Positions 1-11,987 are shown, counted from the stretch's first letter. The stretch is DNA of 64,000 bases from Vesta saturnalis (GCA_036346205.1 JARFJB010001495.1:4112501-4176500); one strand, 5' to 3'. A program made the numbers and translations. The notes: generated by a model not told the origin, from the sequence alone.

Positions 1-472
1 CACTGGCCTATTGAGGCTAGCATCCTATTTATTAACTATGGTATCTTATTCTTTTAAATTTCAAGCGTTGACGTCAAGTTCGCATTATTACTTTGTAACA
101 TTAACCCAGATGTTCCTATTGTCCTATATATAGTACACCCCAAACAAGTTCATTCTTCTCGGTGCAGTAAGTTAGAGTGCGGTAAAGTGTCTTTACCTGT
201 TAGTCCTTTCGTGAATGTTGACTGTTAAAAGTTGTGCCGTTTGCTAATACAAATATTTAGTGTAGTTTTTATTTGTTGAAAATTGCTGTTTTTAAGATGT
301 CAGAGTACGTACCTAATTTTTTAATGTAAGTACATTTTAAATTACTTTTTTAAATTTGTAACACCTTTTTAATATTCTTTTTGTTAGCTTAAAATATGTA
401 ACTTTCTGACTTTAATTTAACCAATTGACTAAAATAAACATATACACATTATTTTGTTGCATAATTATTGCT

Positions 473-488
473 GTCCTACATGTAGGAC
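473..488. repeat. 16-bp perfect palindrome in piggyBac-1 leader
   Basis: GTCCTACATGTAGGAC is a perfect palindrome. A close relative, GTCCTATATATAGGAC, is at 1910-1925, and a decayed version is next to the left TIR at 121-136. Such internal repeats in piggyBac elements are candidate transposase-binding sites; that role is inference. Confidence 0.7.
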
Positions 489-578
489 ATTAGGAATAAA
501 GGCAGAATTGTAATTGGCAGAAATTACATAAAACGTGCGTTTTATTTTAGAGGATTTACACTTCATGAAGCGTTATCA

Positions 579-1864
579 ATGATAGAGGACGATGATTTAG
601 ATACTGATTCCATTGTATTGCTACCACCAAGCAATGCATGTGATAACTCATTCCCTCAGAAAGATAATGAAAGTTCTCTTGATCATGACATTGCTCCCAT
701 GCAGTTCTTTAGTAAATTCTTTGATCAGGAATTATTCAACTTCATTACAGAAGAAACCAACAGAGATGCAGCACAGAAAAATAAAATAATAAACTTTGAA
801 GTGTCTGAAATAAAATGTTTTATTGGTGTACTAATTCTTTTTGGGCATGTCGATCTTCCACGTAGACGAATGTTTTGGGAAACCTCTACAGACACACACA
901 ATAAATTTGTGAGGCAATGGTCCCATATTTCGGAAGGCATAGTTGTAAACAATATATACATGCAAAACCAACGGCTTCAAACTATGGGTTGGTGCGACAA
1001 AACTTGGATATGTTAATTGGTTTGGGCCTTATCAAGGAGCAGCTACTAATATTAGTGTTAAATACAGGGAATGGGGGTAGGTGCAGCTGTTGTGTTAGAG
1101 TACAGTGATACTCTCAGAACAAAATATCCAAGCGAACGCTTTCATATATTTTTTGACAATTTTTTTACGCCTGTCGCTTTAGTAGAACTTTTAGAAAAGA
1201 AAAATATGTATGGTACAGGTACTATACGGGAAAATAGAATCCCTGGAAGTACTCTGCAGGATTCAAAGTATGTGAAAAAGGAAATAAGAGGTTATTTTGA
1301 TTACATAAAAATAGAAGATGCCAATGTTGTGTTCGTAAAGTGAAATGATAATAAACTAGTTACGTTTTGCTCTAATTTTGGTGGTGTTGGCCCAATAAAT
1401 ACCGTGGAACGATATTCACAGAAAGAAAAAAAATTTATTCACGTAGAACAACCAAATATAGTAAAATTGTACAATCAAAATATGGGAGGAGTTGACCGAC
1501 CTGATCAAAATATAAGTTTGTACAGAACTTCAATTCGAGGAAAAAAGTGGTATTTCCCATTGTTCATAATAGCATAATGCATAATAGTTGGCAGCTTTAT
1601 AAATATTATGGTGGAAAACTAGACCATTTAGCATTTAAGCGTAATATTGCAACAACACAGAACAGAAAGCAATTCACTTACCAAAAAGGAATACGATCAG
1701 AAACACAAAACAGAGAGCTGCGCTTTGATCCCTTAGATCATATTGTCGTATCACAAGACAAACAAACACGGTGTGGAGAATGTCACCAAAAAACCACTAC
1801 TAAGTGCCAAAAGTGTGATAAAGGTGTGCATGTAAAGTGTTTTTTGAAGTACCATACAAAATAA
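579..1864 (+). pseudogene. piggyBac transposase, internally deleted and frameshifted
   Basis: Cut-and-paste DDE transposase of piggyBac element 1. The N-terminal acidic part and the segment ending ETSTDTHNKF (579-910) are in one frame. The sequence then jumps straight to the conserved block read EAMVPYFGRHSC (911 onward), so the stretch normally between them is deleted and the codon that should be the first catalytic Asp (DEAM) reads Cys. Other frames carry TKLGYVNWFGPYQG (about 993-1035), the second Asp in FDNFF (about 1158) and GGVDRPDQ with the third Asp (about 1484-1508). The C-terminal Cys-rich zinc-binding domain (CGEC, CQKC, HVKC) lies in 1547-1864. At least three frame changes and stops are present, so it cannot be functional. 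Confidence 0.9.
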
Positions 1865-2061
1865 GTTAAATGTGCAGTAGTATTAAGAATAGCTGTATAT
1901 GTTCCTATTGTCCTATATATAGGACGGCTTCAAAAACATACTTTTGTAATAAATATTTTGCAAAAACCTAAAAAATTTGTTTTACTAGTGTCTAAATAAA
2001 CACTTTTCAAAAACATATTAATAAATTTCACGTCATAAATAAATAGGAATATCTGGGTTAA

Positions 2062-4370
2062 GAAAAATTTAATTAATGCACTAGAGCCTTCCTCTTTTAT
2101 TTGGTCACTTTATAATAAACAAATTACGAAACTTAGGTTTCACGCTCTTAAGTACTTTCATAAAATTACAAGTATTTACAAGCTAGTTAAAATTTCCAAG
2201 TTTGGTTGCATGATATTCTAATTTTAAACAAATATGGATCAGAGAGTTTATAACCATTCATTAACAAGGAGATCTGCTTGATATTTTTTTTTATAATGTT
2301 AATAAGTGTTGTAGACTACCAAAATTTAACAATACTTACCTTACTATTTTCAATCGTAGGTAAAATTAGCTAGAATTCATTAAGAGATGTAGTTAAACAA
2401 GACGTATGGATTTATTTTAGTTTTTAATTGGAAAAGACAATTAACATTAACAATCCATGTGTAATTGTTAAAATAAGTTACCTGCACGCGTCTTGAATTA
2501 AATAGATTAAAAAACTAACTAGAGTGCTTAAAAAATATGGAATAAATGATTAATAGCATTAATGATATTGGAGGTGTCAATATATTACTGCTGTAATTTC
2601 TTGCTACTTCAATAATGCAGACTAATGAATTGAGATTATACGTGTAAAAACCAAATTACAGTTTCCAATCTTATTAAAAGCAATCCACCACCATCAAACA
2701 GCACAATTAACAATAAAGCAAAGCGTCTTACTGTAAACCCTCATAAAATGTACATTTCGTATGGCAGTTTTATATAAACTCATTATAAACTATCACTATA
2801 TTCGATTAACACTTAACGACACGCAATTTTCAGTATCAGTATAATTAAAACAGTATCCAATACAAAAAACATTAACCATACATAATTAAAAGATACACGG
2901 TACAAATACGTCATCACTATTAGAGAATTATTTTAGGAATTCCAATCTATAACGAATGGATAAAATTTGATATATGAATGATGAGATATTGAAGGTCGTG
3001 ACATGTGCTAATTTTACATTTAAATCAGAAATTGTTTATGGTGTTTATTAATTGAAAAATAGTTCTTTATAGACGTAAAACAGCTAAGAGCAATATTGAT
3101 TAGTGATTACTACAAATTTAAAGTTCACTATTTGCTTAGACTTCTATAATCCCAGATATAATCATAAGACAAAATATGAAACAATTTCACTGTATGCTGA
3201 ATTATTTATTTGCAAAAACATATACCTAGGTTATGAATAGTTATTTAAGCAATTAGTGAGTAAAGTGTATATTTTTCTAAAGAGAAGAAAATTTTTCCGA
3301 ATGTGAGAGCGCAAATCCACCGAGTTAAAAAAAAAGCTTCACTGACGAGTTATACATATTTTTTTGCGTTTGTAATATTAGATCGGTAGAAAACTAAATA
3401 AAAAATTAAAACTTTCAAAATAGATAACCTTTATTATTAAATGTAGAATTAGTTCGATAAACACTTTAATAATTTATATGAATTTGAACAAACAGATTTC
3501 TCATTTGTTGTTGACAGAATTGCATTGTTTACAATTATTGAATTTAATATTATTATTATTATTTTATAAAAAGATGACGAAATACAGTTTCCATTATCTA
3601 GTAAATTTATTTTGGGTTGTGTAATAAGGCGAAATAATAAGGGGATGCTTTACTTTGATTGCTGAATGCACTACTTAACCCAACTAAAAAACTGTTATTA
3701 ATTAAAGAATATTAAAGGAACATTATTACTATAGATATCTAAAGTTTTGTAACGTGTTTTATAAAATGTTATTAAAATCCTAGATTAAAAATCATAATAT
3801 AATCTTTCAAATTACAAAATAAATGCTAGTATAAATTTAATCCCATTTGAAAAGAACTGCAGTACTGCAATCATAAAAGAGCCACAAGACATATCATTTT
3901 TATCATTACCAATCACTACTTATACGAATACTGCATTACGAAATTTCTACAAAAAATTATATCTATGCTTATTCCTTATTTTTGTATAGATTTTGATTAA
4001 ATTTGGTACAGTACTACATTCGGGGAATGTCGATTTTTTGAAATAAAAAAACAAAATGCTCAACTTTCGGTTTAACCGAAAATGACATAAAATTTTGATT
4101 TTTACTGCCTATTATTAGGTACATATATTTAGATTCTACAGGTCACAATCCAAATACACAGAAGAAAACTATACCAAAACAAATTATCAAAAGAAAAAAC
4201 TATAATTTTATGAACCTTACATAAACAAGCATTTGAAACAATCTTTTCGACTATATTGTTAACAACTTAGAATTTGTATCTTTTGGATTTATTAATAATT
4301 CATGTAGCATTTGATTTGGTTTGAAAATATGCCGAAATTAATTTTTTGGGAATTTTTTGATACAGAATGA

Positions 4371-4373
<3 letters not shown>
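2062..4373. other. AT-rich region with no recognisable gene
   Basis: No open frame of useful length and no terminal repeat, RT, transposase or tRNA signature was seen. The sequence is very AT-rich with short homopolymer runs. It may be non-coding host DNA or decayed TE sequence. Confidence 0.6.
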
Positions 4374-4434
<61 letters not shown>

Positions 4435-4440
4435 ATATAT
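4374..4440. repeat. (TA)n microsatellite at LINE-1 3' end
   Basis: Nearly pure TA dinucleotide tract ending in a GTGTATATAT variant. It abuts the 3' end of the minus-strand LINE-1. It could be the element's tail or part of its target. Confidence 0.9.
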
Positions 4441-7400
4441 TTTTTTATATGATTGTGGACCTGAACAGGCTAAATAAGGCCTATCGTGCTAAAACACTCA
4501 GGAACACTTAGGAGGATGGATAGAGGGATAATGAATTGCCAATAGATGCCTATGAACAGCTACCTTAAATTTTCTCATATCATAAGTGAGAGGAAAACAG
4601 GAACTAGGGAGATCATTCCAGAGTTTAGAAGCCGTGTAGAAAAATGTGGATTGCGACCGTTTGGTACGACAAGTGGAGATTTGTACTGCATACTGATGAT
4701 GTGATTGAGCGAACCGAGTGTTTCTCGCAAAGATAGCCGGAGATGGTATCAAAGAATGTAATTCACCAGCACAATAGCCGTTGTAATAACGATAATACAA
4801 AGAAAGAACTGAAACCATCCTTCTATGCTCAAGGGACTGTATGTGAGAAATTAAAGACGGGCCATTTATAAGCCTAATCGCTCTCTTTTGAATACGAACA
4901 ACGATATCGAGAGCGTATTGGGGAGCACTAACCCAAAGGTGAGAATTATATTCCAGATGAGGCCGAATTTGGGCCTTATACAGCAGAAGGAGTTGTCGAG
5001 AGGTAAAGTACTGCTTAGATCTGTACAAAAAGCCTATTTTACGAGCAGCTGTTTTGGTAGCTGACAGAAGATGGTCAACCCATGAGAGATTTGAGGATAC
5101 AGTCATACCCAACAGAGTAATAGAGTCTGAAAACTTAAGAACTGAGCCATTCGTACTTACAACAGGAAATGATCGATCTTTTTTGGCGGACATAAGGCAA
5201 CACTGAGTTTTGTTAGCATTAAATTTAACTAGATTATTGCTTCCCCATTCGAGAATACGTTGAATGTCTTTGTTGATTGAATTTGCCATTTCAGCTTTAA
5301 TTTCTTGATTTGACATAGAAGGTGGATTATCACTATGAGTAGACTAAGATGAACTACAGTGAAGAGTGCTATCGTCAGCAAAGCAAAGGATGGGGTTAGT
5401 TGTTGAAGAAATAAGGTCGTTTATGTACAGCAGAAAAAGTGTAGGAGCTATAACGGATCCCTGTGGTACGCCCGCGTTAATGCTAACTTCTTTTGAAAAA
5501 AAGCCATCAACTACGACACGTATTCGTCTTTCATCAAGGAAACTAGAAACCCAGTTGATGAGCGCATCATTTAACCCAAACGAGGTGAGTTTGGCAAGTA
5601 AACACTTATGCCAAACTTGGTCAAATGCCTTTGAGATATCTAAAGCGACTACAACTGTTTCACCAGACTGCTCTACTGTATTGTTCCAAACTTGGGTTAC
5701 ATATGAAAGAAGATCGCCTGTTGAACGACTTTGGCTAAACCCATATTGATGGTCACTAAGGAGTTTGTTAGTTTCAAGAAACGTGAGCAGTTGCTGATTG
5801 ATGGCTTTTTCCATGATTTTAGACAAAATGGAAGTGATGGCAATTGGTCTGTAATTTGAGGGATCGGTCTTATCACCTTTTTTGGGAATAGGTTGAACAT
5901 TTGCTAACTTCCATGATGAAGGGAATTCCCAGAAGATATAGAGATCGTATAGAGCTTAGATAGGACTGGTACTAGTTCGGGGGAACATTTCTTTAAGATA
6001 ATAGCTGGGATACCGTCTGGGCCAGTCGCCTTATTGAGATCAAGCCTACTGATGATCGATTCCAAGAGCTTGTACCGAAAATGAATTGGTTTCATAGCGT
6101 ATGAAGAAGAGTTGACTAGAGGCACATCTTTTCCAGAATCATTGAGACACGAGTTTGATGCAAACAAATCCACAAAAACATTGGCTTTGTCTACAGAATC
6201 AGCAACTACCGATCCGTCAATAGATGTCAGGGGGGAAATGAAGATGTTCGAAAGTTTTTACTAATGGCTTTTGCTAAAGACCAAAATTTACGACTGCCTA
6301 AAGGAGATGTAGCTAGTTCATTGCATTTTCGTTGTTCGGACAACTTTTTAGTTTTAGTGATGACACTTTTGCAGATATTTCTAGCACCAACGTATTCTAC
6401 ATGACTGTCAACCGATTTATTAGATTTCCATTTAATGTAACATTTATTTTTTAAAGATATTGCATCAAAACAAGCCTTATTGAACCAGGGTTGGGAACGT
6501 GAATGACCTACACGGTACTGTTTTTTCGGAATGTATAACTCCATTCCCATAAGCATGACTTCAGATACTGAAAGAGCGATGTCCGAAGAAGAGGACGACT
6601 TAAAACAATATTCACGCCATGGAAAGGTTGCAAAGAAATCCCGTAAATCACTCCATCGAGCTGACTTAAAACACCACAAGGTTCTATCGGTTTTGCGAAC
6701 AACAGTGGAATTAGGTACAGTAGAAATGATTTTTATTAGACAATGGTCGGAAAGACCTAAAGGCGAAAGAACGGAAGTTTTATAAACAAGAGGGTTTGAT
6801 GTAAGAAAGTGATCTAGAAGATGTGGAGTATGGTTAGGGTTATCAGGGATTCTTGTGGGTTCAGAAATCATTTGTGTGAGATCACATGAAATAGCAAATG
6901 TTTCTGCACTATGACCAGCGGGATTTGTAGTAGATGAAAATTGAAGCCAATTAGAGTTATGAACATTGAAATCGCCTACAAATGAGATATCGCAAGATGG
7001 AAACTGAGACAGGAGATAGTCAACGTTCGTACTAAGGTAATCGAAGAAGTCTTGAAAGTTGCTGTCATTAGGAGACCTATAAATGCAACAGTAGAATTTC
7101 ACAAAATTAGGACCAGAATGTTTAAACCAAATCACGTCAAAATTTTTATTTTCTAAGGAAGAAACCCTCTTGCAAGCAATTCTGTTCTTGATGTAGGCAC
7201 ATACGCCTCCTTTATATCGAAAGTTAGAGTGAAGATGGTATTGAGGAAATTGCAAGTCGGGTGACTCGGAGCTTTCCGAGGAGACTTGTGTTTCAGATAG
7301 AAACAATATATCAGGTTGTAATTGTTCAAGATTTTGGTGAATAGCATTAAGATTAGACCTGATACCGCGGATGTTGCAGTAGTGAATCAGAAAGTTGATA

Positions 7401-7690
7401 CTTTCGATGACCGAGGTCGCTTGGGCCCTGCCCTCCCGGACATCCGAATGGGGCCGGAATTTATAACCCTAGAAACCACAGTCATCTTATTTTTTAATTT
7501 GGGACTTTTAATCCGATAGGAAGACAGTGAGGGCGAGAAGGAAGAATAAGGATGAGAATAGATTGAGGATGATGTAAAAGGTAACCGGCAGCCCTTACCG
7601 AGCTCAGAAAATCGGAGACCCAATATTAAGGAGCCCATGGTAAGGGTGGTGGTACCTCCCCGGCTGGCATGGAGTATACATGCCTACCAC

Positions 7691-7692
<2 letters not shown>
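4441..7692 (-). mobile_element. LINE-1: non-LTR retrotransposon, 5'-truncated or ORF2-only
   Basis: Minus-strand element carrying an endonuclease-reverse transcriptase polyprotein. The 3' end is next to the (TA)n tract at 4374-4440 and the 5' end next to another at 7693-7733. No separate ORF1 was found, so the copy is 5'-truncated or the family lacks one. Gene order (AP-endonuclease then RT) and sequence style fit the Jockey/I superfamily; I cannot assign a clade without a tree. Confidence 0.88.
4498..7638 (-). pseudogene. LINE-1 endonuclease / reverse transcriptase ORF2
   Basis: Read on the minus strand. A short N-terminal stretch (7638-7390) leads by frameshift into the apurinic-like endonuclease, which starts YCNIRGIRSNLNAIHQNL and contains LSETQ, YRSPND, FVGDFNVHNSNW and the catalytic SDHCL motif (about 7370-6700). 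RT blocks follow: LNKATGPDGIPA, PSNYRPIAITS, LSDHQYGFSQSRSTGDL, DISKAFDQVWH, AGVPQGSVIAPTLFLLYIND and the catalytic FADDS (about 5375). The C-terminal connection domain runs 5316-4498. Breaks seen: frameshifts near 7390, 6230 and 5930, and an in-frame TAG near 5340. Otherwise the copy is nearly full length, so the damage is fairly recent. Confidence 0.92.

Positions 7693-7733
<41 letters not shown>
7693..7733. repeat. (TA)n microsatellite at LINE-1 5' side
   Basis: Pure TA tract between the 5' end of LINE-1 and the first SINE copy. Together with the tract at 4374-4440 it brackets LINE-1. Confidence 0.92.
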
Positions 7734-7734
<1 letters not shown>

Positions 7735-7735
<1 letters not shown>

Positions 7736-7903
7736 TTTTTAATGAACGAACAGAAGTTCAACATAATAATTAACTGTATTTATTTAAAATTACCTTTTAA
7801 GGTACCTACATACAGTAAAAGACTAACTCGAGTGGGACTTGAACCCACGACCACTTTGCTAGAGCGGCTCTTCCAAGTGAGCAATCGAGGAGACAAGTTA
7901 CAT
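7735..7903 (-). mobile_element. tRNA-derived SINE, copy 1
   Basis: Minus-strand SINE. The tRNA-like head (about 7903-7828) has a decayed A box and a clear B box, GGTTCAAGTCCC. The body continues to a conserved 3' end (GAACTTCTGTTCGTTC) with an A-rich tail at 7735-7745. It matches copy 2 over its length, but the D-arm has lost more identity, so it cannot be a working tRNA gene. Confidence 0.75.
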
Positions 7904-8052
7904 ATAATTTTTATACACAATGAAGGATCATAGTCAACTTTTGTATATCTCATGTGAGCTCGCAATTTGCGAAGGTTTCGCACATGACAACACGTGACTG
8001 ACTGTTCATTTTTATTTGCTACAAGTAATACTAATAGATAACTATAAAAATT

Positions 8053-8222
8053 GTTTTTTTATTGAACGAACAGAAGTTCAACATAATAATTAACTGTATT
8101 TATTTAAAATTAACTTTTAAAGTATATACAGTAAAAGACTAGCTCGAGTGGGACTTGAACCCACGGCCCGCACTTTATTATAGTGCGGCTCTTCCAACTG
8201 AGCTATCGAAGAGGCAAGTCAT
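8053..8222 (-). mobile_element. tRNA-derived SINE, copy 2
   Basis: Minus-strand SINE with a better preserved tRNA head: A box TAGCTCAGTTGG (8194-8205) and B box GGTTCAAGTCCC (8150-8162). The anticodon arm can fold as GCACT/AGTGC around a 7-nt loop whose middle triplet reads AAT, so the source may be a tRNA-Ile(AAU)-like gene; this is tentative. The same 3' body and A-rich tail as copy 1 follow, which is why I call a SINE and not a tRNA gene. A tRNA-scan program would likely report it. Confidence 0.78.
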
Positions 8223-8270
8223 AATCGATTCAAACTTTTACTGTAAGTATTTTAAAACTTTTAATTTTAA

Positions 8271-8272
<2 letters not shown>

Positions 8273-8324
<52 letters not shown>
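8273..8324. repeat. (TA)n microsatellite
   Basis: TA tract about 50 bp downstream of SINE copy 2. Confidence 0.93.
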
Positions 8325-8326
<2 letters not shown>

Positions 8327-8504
8327 GTGAAATTTCATATAAATCAATGTGCTTGATCCCATCGTATATCAAAAATATTAATAAAATGATTGCAGGAATC
8401 AAAGGGGCGAAAAATAAGGCTAACTTTGGTGGTGCGGATTTTTTGCATAATTTGGAAAAAGTAATTTGCACTTTGAAGCTTAAAACAAAATTTAAAACTG
8501 TGCC

Positions 8505-8925
8505 CCCACTCCGTGAAATTACGTAACTTTTAATAATCCGAGCACTTCATGCACATCGCCGTAGTGAATGGGTTGTTGCACGTTATTGTACATCAAATAT
8601 TTAATTTTTTTATAAAAAAAAGGTGCATACCTTCCGCTTTGAAATTACCTAATTTTTAAGAAAATGCGCTCTTAATGTACCGTCACCGTATAGGAAGGGA
8701 CGTTGAATCTTGTACATCAAATATTTTTATTTATTTAATTTCCTATGTTAAATGACTTCACTAGTAATAATATAAGTGCCAACAAAAATGAACATATCTC
8801 CCGTTTTGAAATACCTAATTATTAAGAAAACGCGCTCTTAATGCACCGTCACCGTGCTAAGATCTGTTGCCTTGTTTTGAAATTGCGTAATTTTGTATCC
8901 TGGTGCTTCATATACTTTAGTTGGT
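8505..8925 (+). repeat. degenerate direct-repeat array
   Basis: At least four diverged units with the core TGAAATTACCTAATTTTTAA followed by CGCTCTTAATGCACCGTCAC. Units start near 8505, 8631, 8800 and 8874, so spacing is irregular. TTGTACATCAAATATTT recurs after the first two units. A copy of the core lies at 11805-11850 in the opposite orientation. No protein is encoded. This looks like the repetitive end of a larger element that I cannot name. Confidence 0.65.
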
Positions 8926-11740
8926 CATTCAAAATAAGTTCAAATTAGAGCCCTGGTTAAAAACTAATCAGGCAAAGTTGGCCTAAGAAAACTGTGAAGA
9001 TTTCCTAATAAATTCGATTTTGGCGATTTAATTGAAATTGTTCATAATCATACCGCCGTGTGAGGCTTAGATATGTGTACATATGTTCAAATTACTTTCA
9101 TTATCAAACTATACCGTACGTAGCGGATTATTATTGTAACAAACATTTTTACATCGCAATTGTTACCGCGATAGAAAACTTAATTAATGGGGTTTTTAAC
9201 ATATTTTATTAAATATTAAGTCGTTATTTGATAATGCTTTTCGGGATATTTTATTTTTGTAACTAATATTTGGCTAAGGGGTAAAAAACATTATTTGGGG
9301 TTTAACTAGCAGGTGTACGCTTAAAAATTGCTTTAGTGAAGGGAGTAACGAATCATACACAATCTCTGTGTAAACACGTCACTAGTTAATAATTAATTAC
9401 GTCAGAACATGCCGCGGATCAAAAGGGCATCTTTGTTTGGTACTAGGAAATTTGATATTAGCTGTAGGGTTTGTTACGGACGAATGCATATTTTTAAATA
9501 ATATTTCGTTCAATAATTAACATAGTATTTCTTGTTTTTTTATTACTTTTGAAAGACGGGGGTTGATTTTCGGGAGTAAATATAGTTAGTTTGAAATCGG
9601 AGGGGAAGGCAGTTGCTGTTGAAATTTTGATTGAGCCGGACTGTTTTGTTTTAATTAGAAACGCCCATTGTAAACCGTTCGGTCTATAAACATTTTGTCG
9701 TGTACCTTTTAAAAAAACTAAAACGCTAATTCGTTCTTTTCTTTTTGTGTAGGTTTTAATGTAAGTTTTTCCAAAAGTTAATCTATAATTAATCGCCGCA
9801 GCGCCGAGTTTTAAACCGAGTATCTTAACTCGTGTTGGTGGTAAAGTGTTTAACTAAAGGGAATATATTCCAAGTGTAAGTAGGTATTTTTAATGTAATT
9901 GAAGCTCGCAGCAAACAATTCTACAAGCCTACGTAACGTATTAAAAATCAAACATTGTCTTGCAAAGGTATCCCATTCGCATGCGGGCTCAATAGGCAGA
10001 AATCTGCTAAAATAAAAGACAGGGGCCCCTCATTCATGTGAATTAACATTGTTGTTTATATTTATATTTGTGTAGAGGTGGGCGTGGACGAACGGGTACA
10101 GGATAAAACTTGGTTATAATTGTAAATAGGCAATTACAGAGTGTTTACATACTCCCGCGTCCAGATGACCATTAAAAACACCTGGAATTTTATTTTTATT
10201 GTTTTTACTGTTGTATAGGTGAATGTATAACCTGAGCATGATAAGCTGTATTTTTCTAACGCACTGAAACTTATATATCGGTCACGATGTTATGAACTAT
10301 TTACAACTTACCCTTGTGAGGCGTAGTTTAATGATTTTTTTTGTCTTTGATACAGTCTGGTTAATCCGAGGTGTAATTAGAATTGTCTGCCTGCGAACGG
10401 ATCTCCTTTTATATGTAATTTATTGTAATTGTACGTATGTATTTTGTGCTTTATTAGTCAATAAACAATTGTGTATGTGTAAATTTCTCACTTATTTTTT
10501 GTTTTTCCTTGCATTTACCTTATTATCACTTGTGCAATTGTACTGCTGTTGTATTGTGTATGTACCGTAGTTTTCCTTATTGTTTTATTTGCATATTTAC
10601 TTAAAGACCGGCATGATTGGTTTTAAAGGGCCACATGTTTAGTATTACAATTTTTTTTTAATCAGATTTATTTATGACACAATTGTGGGCGTGATTACAT
10701 TGGTTTTTTATTGTGTTTATGTGTAGCTAAACTGCTTTTTATTTATTTACATCTTAATGTTATAATTTTGTACGCACTTTAACCTGATTTAATGGTGTTT
10801 TGTTATATATTTAACCCTTTCATTGTTTTTGGTGTTATTTGATTTATTGATGTACTTGCGCAATTACTTATTTATGAATAAAGTGGGTTTTCTTTGGTGG
10901 TTCTTTTCCACAATAGTACATTAACGGGTTGAACCATCATTGCGCAAAAAGCTCGTTAATTTTAATTTGAATAGTTTCATTGTTTACCTGCCCCACATGA
11001 TGCAACACTTAACCTAATCCAGCCTATCTAATTCAAATAGCACAACATACCTACCGCTAGACGGCCAATTCTTTTGATCAGATTTGAGGTTTGCGAATAA
11101 TTAAATATCAGACTTAAATAGAAATAAATTCTAATGTTTTAATTATTGCCAGGAAAGTCAATGTAAGGCAAGCAATCACTTAGCGATTGTTTTGTTCTTA
11201 GATCTGCAATATTGCGAATCAGTTCAAATTACACTTCTCAAGATAGAGTACCTAGGGGACGCTACATGCTGCTGTACTATTTTGACAACAATATTATGCG
11301 AATCAATTTTGACCCAATCTAAAATTGGGAAACAAGAAATTCAAAAAAGCCCTATAAAGTTTCGGTCAAATACAAAGAATGATCGTAGTTGGTTTTTGTA
11401 CATCCAATTAATTCAATTAAAACTTTTCCTATGAATATTAACGTACAAATAAGAATTGATCCAGATACACTATATCGAGCTTTTTCATAATCAAATTTAA
11501 AAGGTGTATTTTAAATCAAATATGGCTCCGAAAATGATATGTACAAATAGATTATGTTTGGGCGTCAAAATAATGAGAATAGTTTTTTTAGCTGTTATAA
11601 TATAACAATTCCATGTTAAAACTCGATTAGCTGTTTTTTTAATTTGAAAAATGCTGTAAATCTAATAATTATTTTAAAAAGTATGAAACCCAAGATCAGA
11701 CTTTACCTTAAATCATAAGTCGATAACACTCGTCTAAATA
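8926..11740. other. 2.8 kb between inverted repeat copies, no gene recognised
   Basis: Apart from short AT-rich frames such as 10292-10570 (very hydrophobic, low complexity) and 11192-11434, nothing coding is convincing. The plus strand from about 9500 to 10900 is rich in G and T. The region lies between the repeat array at 8505-8925 and its inverted relative at 11745-11875, so it may be the interior of one element. Confidence 0.5.
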
Positions 11741-11744
11741 AAAA

Positions 11745-11875
11745 TCAAAAAGTAGAGGGCTACATTCCAAAAATCGTGCAACAGACGTTACCCTTTAAAT
11801 ACGGCGTTTTCTTAAAAATTAGGTAATTTCAAAACGGGAGGTATGTATGAAAATGTAAACTTTCACCATTAACAC
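11745..11875 (-). repeat. inverted relative of the 8505-8925 repeat
   Basis: On the minus strand this reads ATACCTCCCGTTTTGAAATT then ACCTAATTTTTAAGAAAACG, matching the unit at 8631 over about 44 bp with a handful of differences. It is the only opposite-facing copy seen in the window. Confidence 0.65.
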
Positions 11876-11987
11876 TCATAATAAAATACTTATCTTTTTT
11901 GGGGTTTTTTAATGGTGTACTTTAAATTATACAATCTAAACGTTTCGATAACACTTACAGTTATCTTCGTCAGTAGTAATGTTTGTT

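Larger units (their letters stand above)
105..2057 (+). mobile_element. piggyBac-like element 1, complete ends
   Basis: The element is flanked by TTAA on both sides (101-104 and 2058-2061), the target duplication of the piggyBac superfamily. The terminal inverted repeats are CCCAGATGTTCCTATT at 105-120 and AATAGGAATATCTGGG at 2042-2057, 16 bp with one mismatch. A 26-bp block next to the left TIR (111-136) recurs in the same orientation at 1900-1925 with one mismatch. The element is about 1.95 kb, shorter than an autonomous piggyBac, because the transposase gene has an internal deletion. It carries its own leader (105-578), in which I see no other gene. Confidence 0.93.

Noticed and set aside
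5366..5749. 127-codon plus-strand ORF
   Set aside because: It is the antisense shadow of the LINE-1 reverse transcriptase.
7828..7903. Functional tRNA gene on the minus strand
   Set aside because: The tRNA-like head is followed by the same SINE body and A-rich tail as a second copy, and the acceptor stem does not pair properly.
8145..8222. tRNA-Ile(AAU) gene
   Set aside because: A and B boxes are good, but the SINE body is attached and the acceptor ends do not pair, so a SINE head is the better call.
10292..10570. 92-codon hydrophobic ORF
   Set aside because: Low-complexity Leu/Cys/Tyr/Phe text from T-rich DNA. No motif, no neighbours and no sign of coding constraint.
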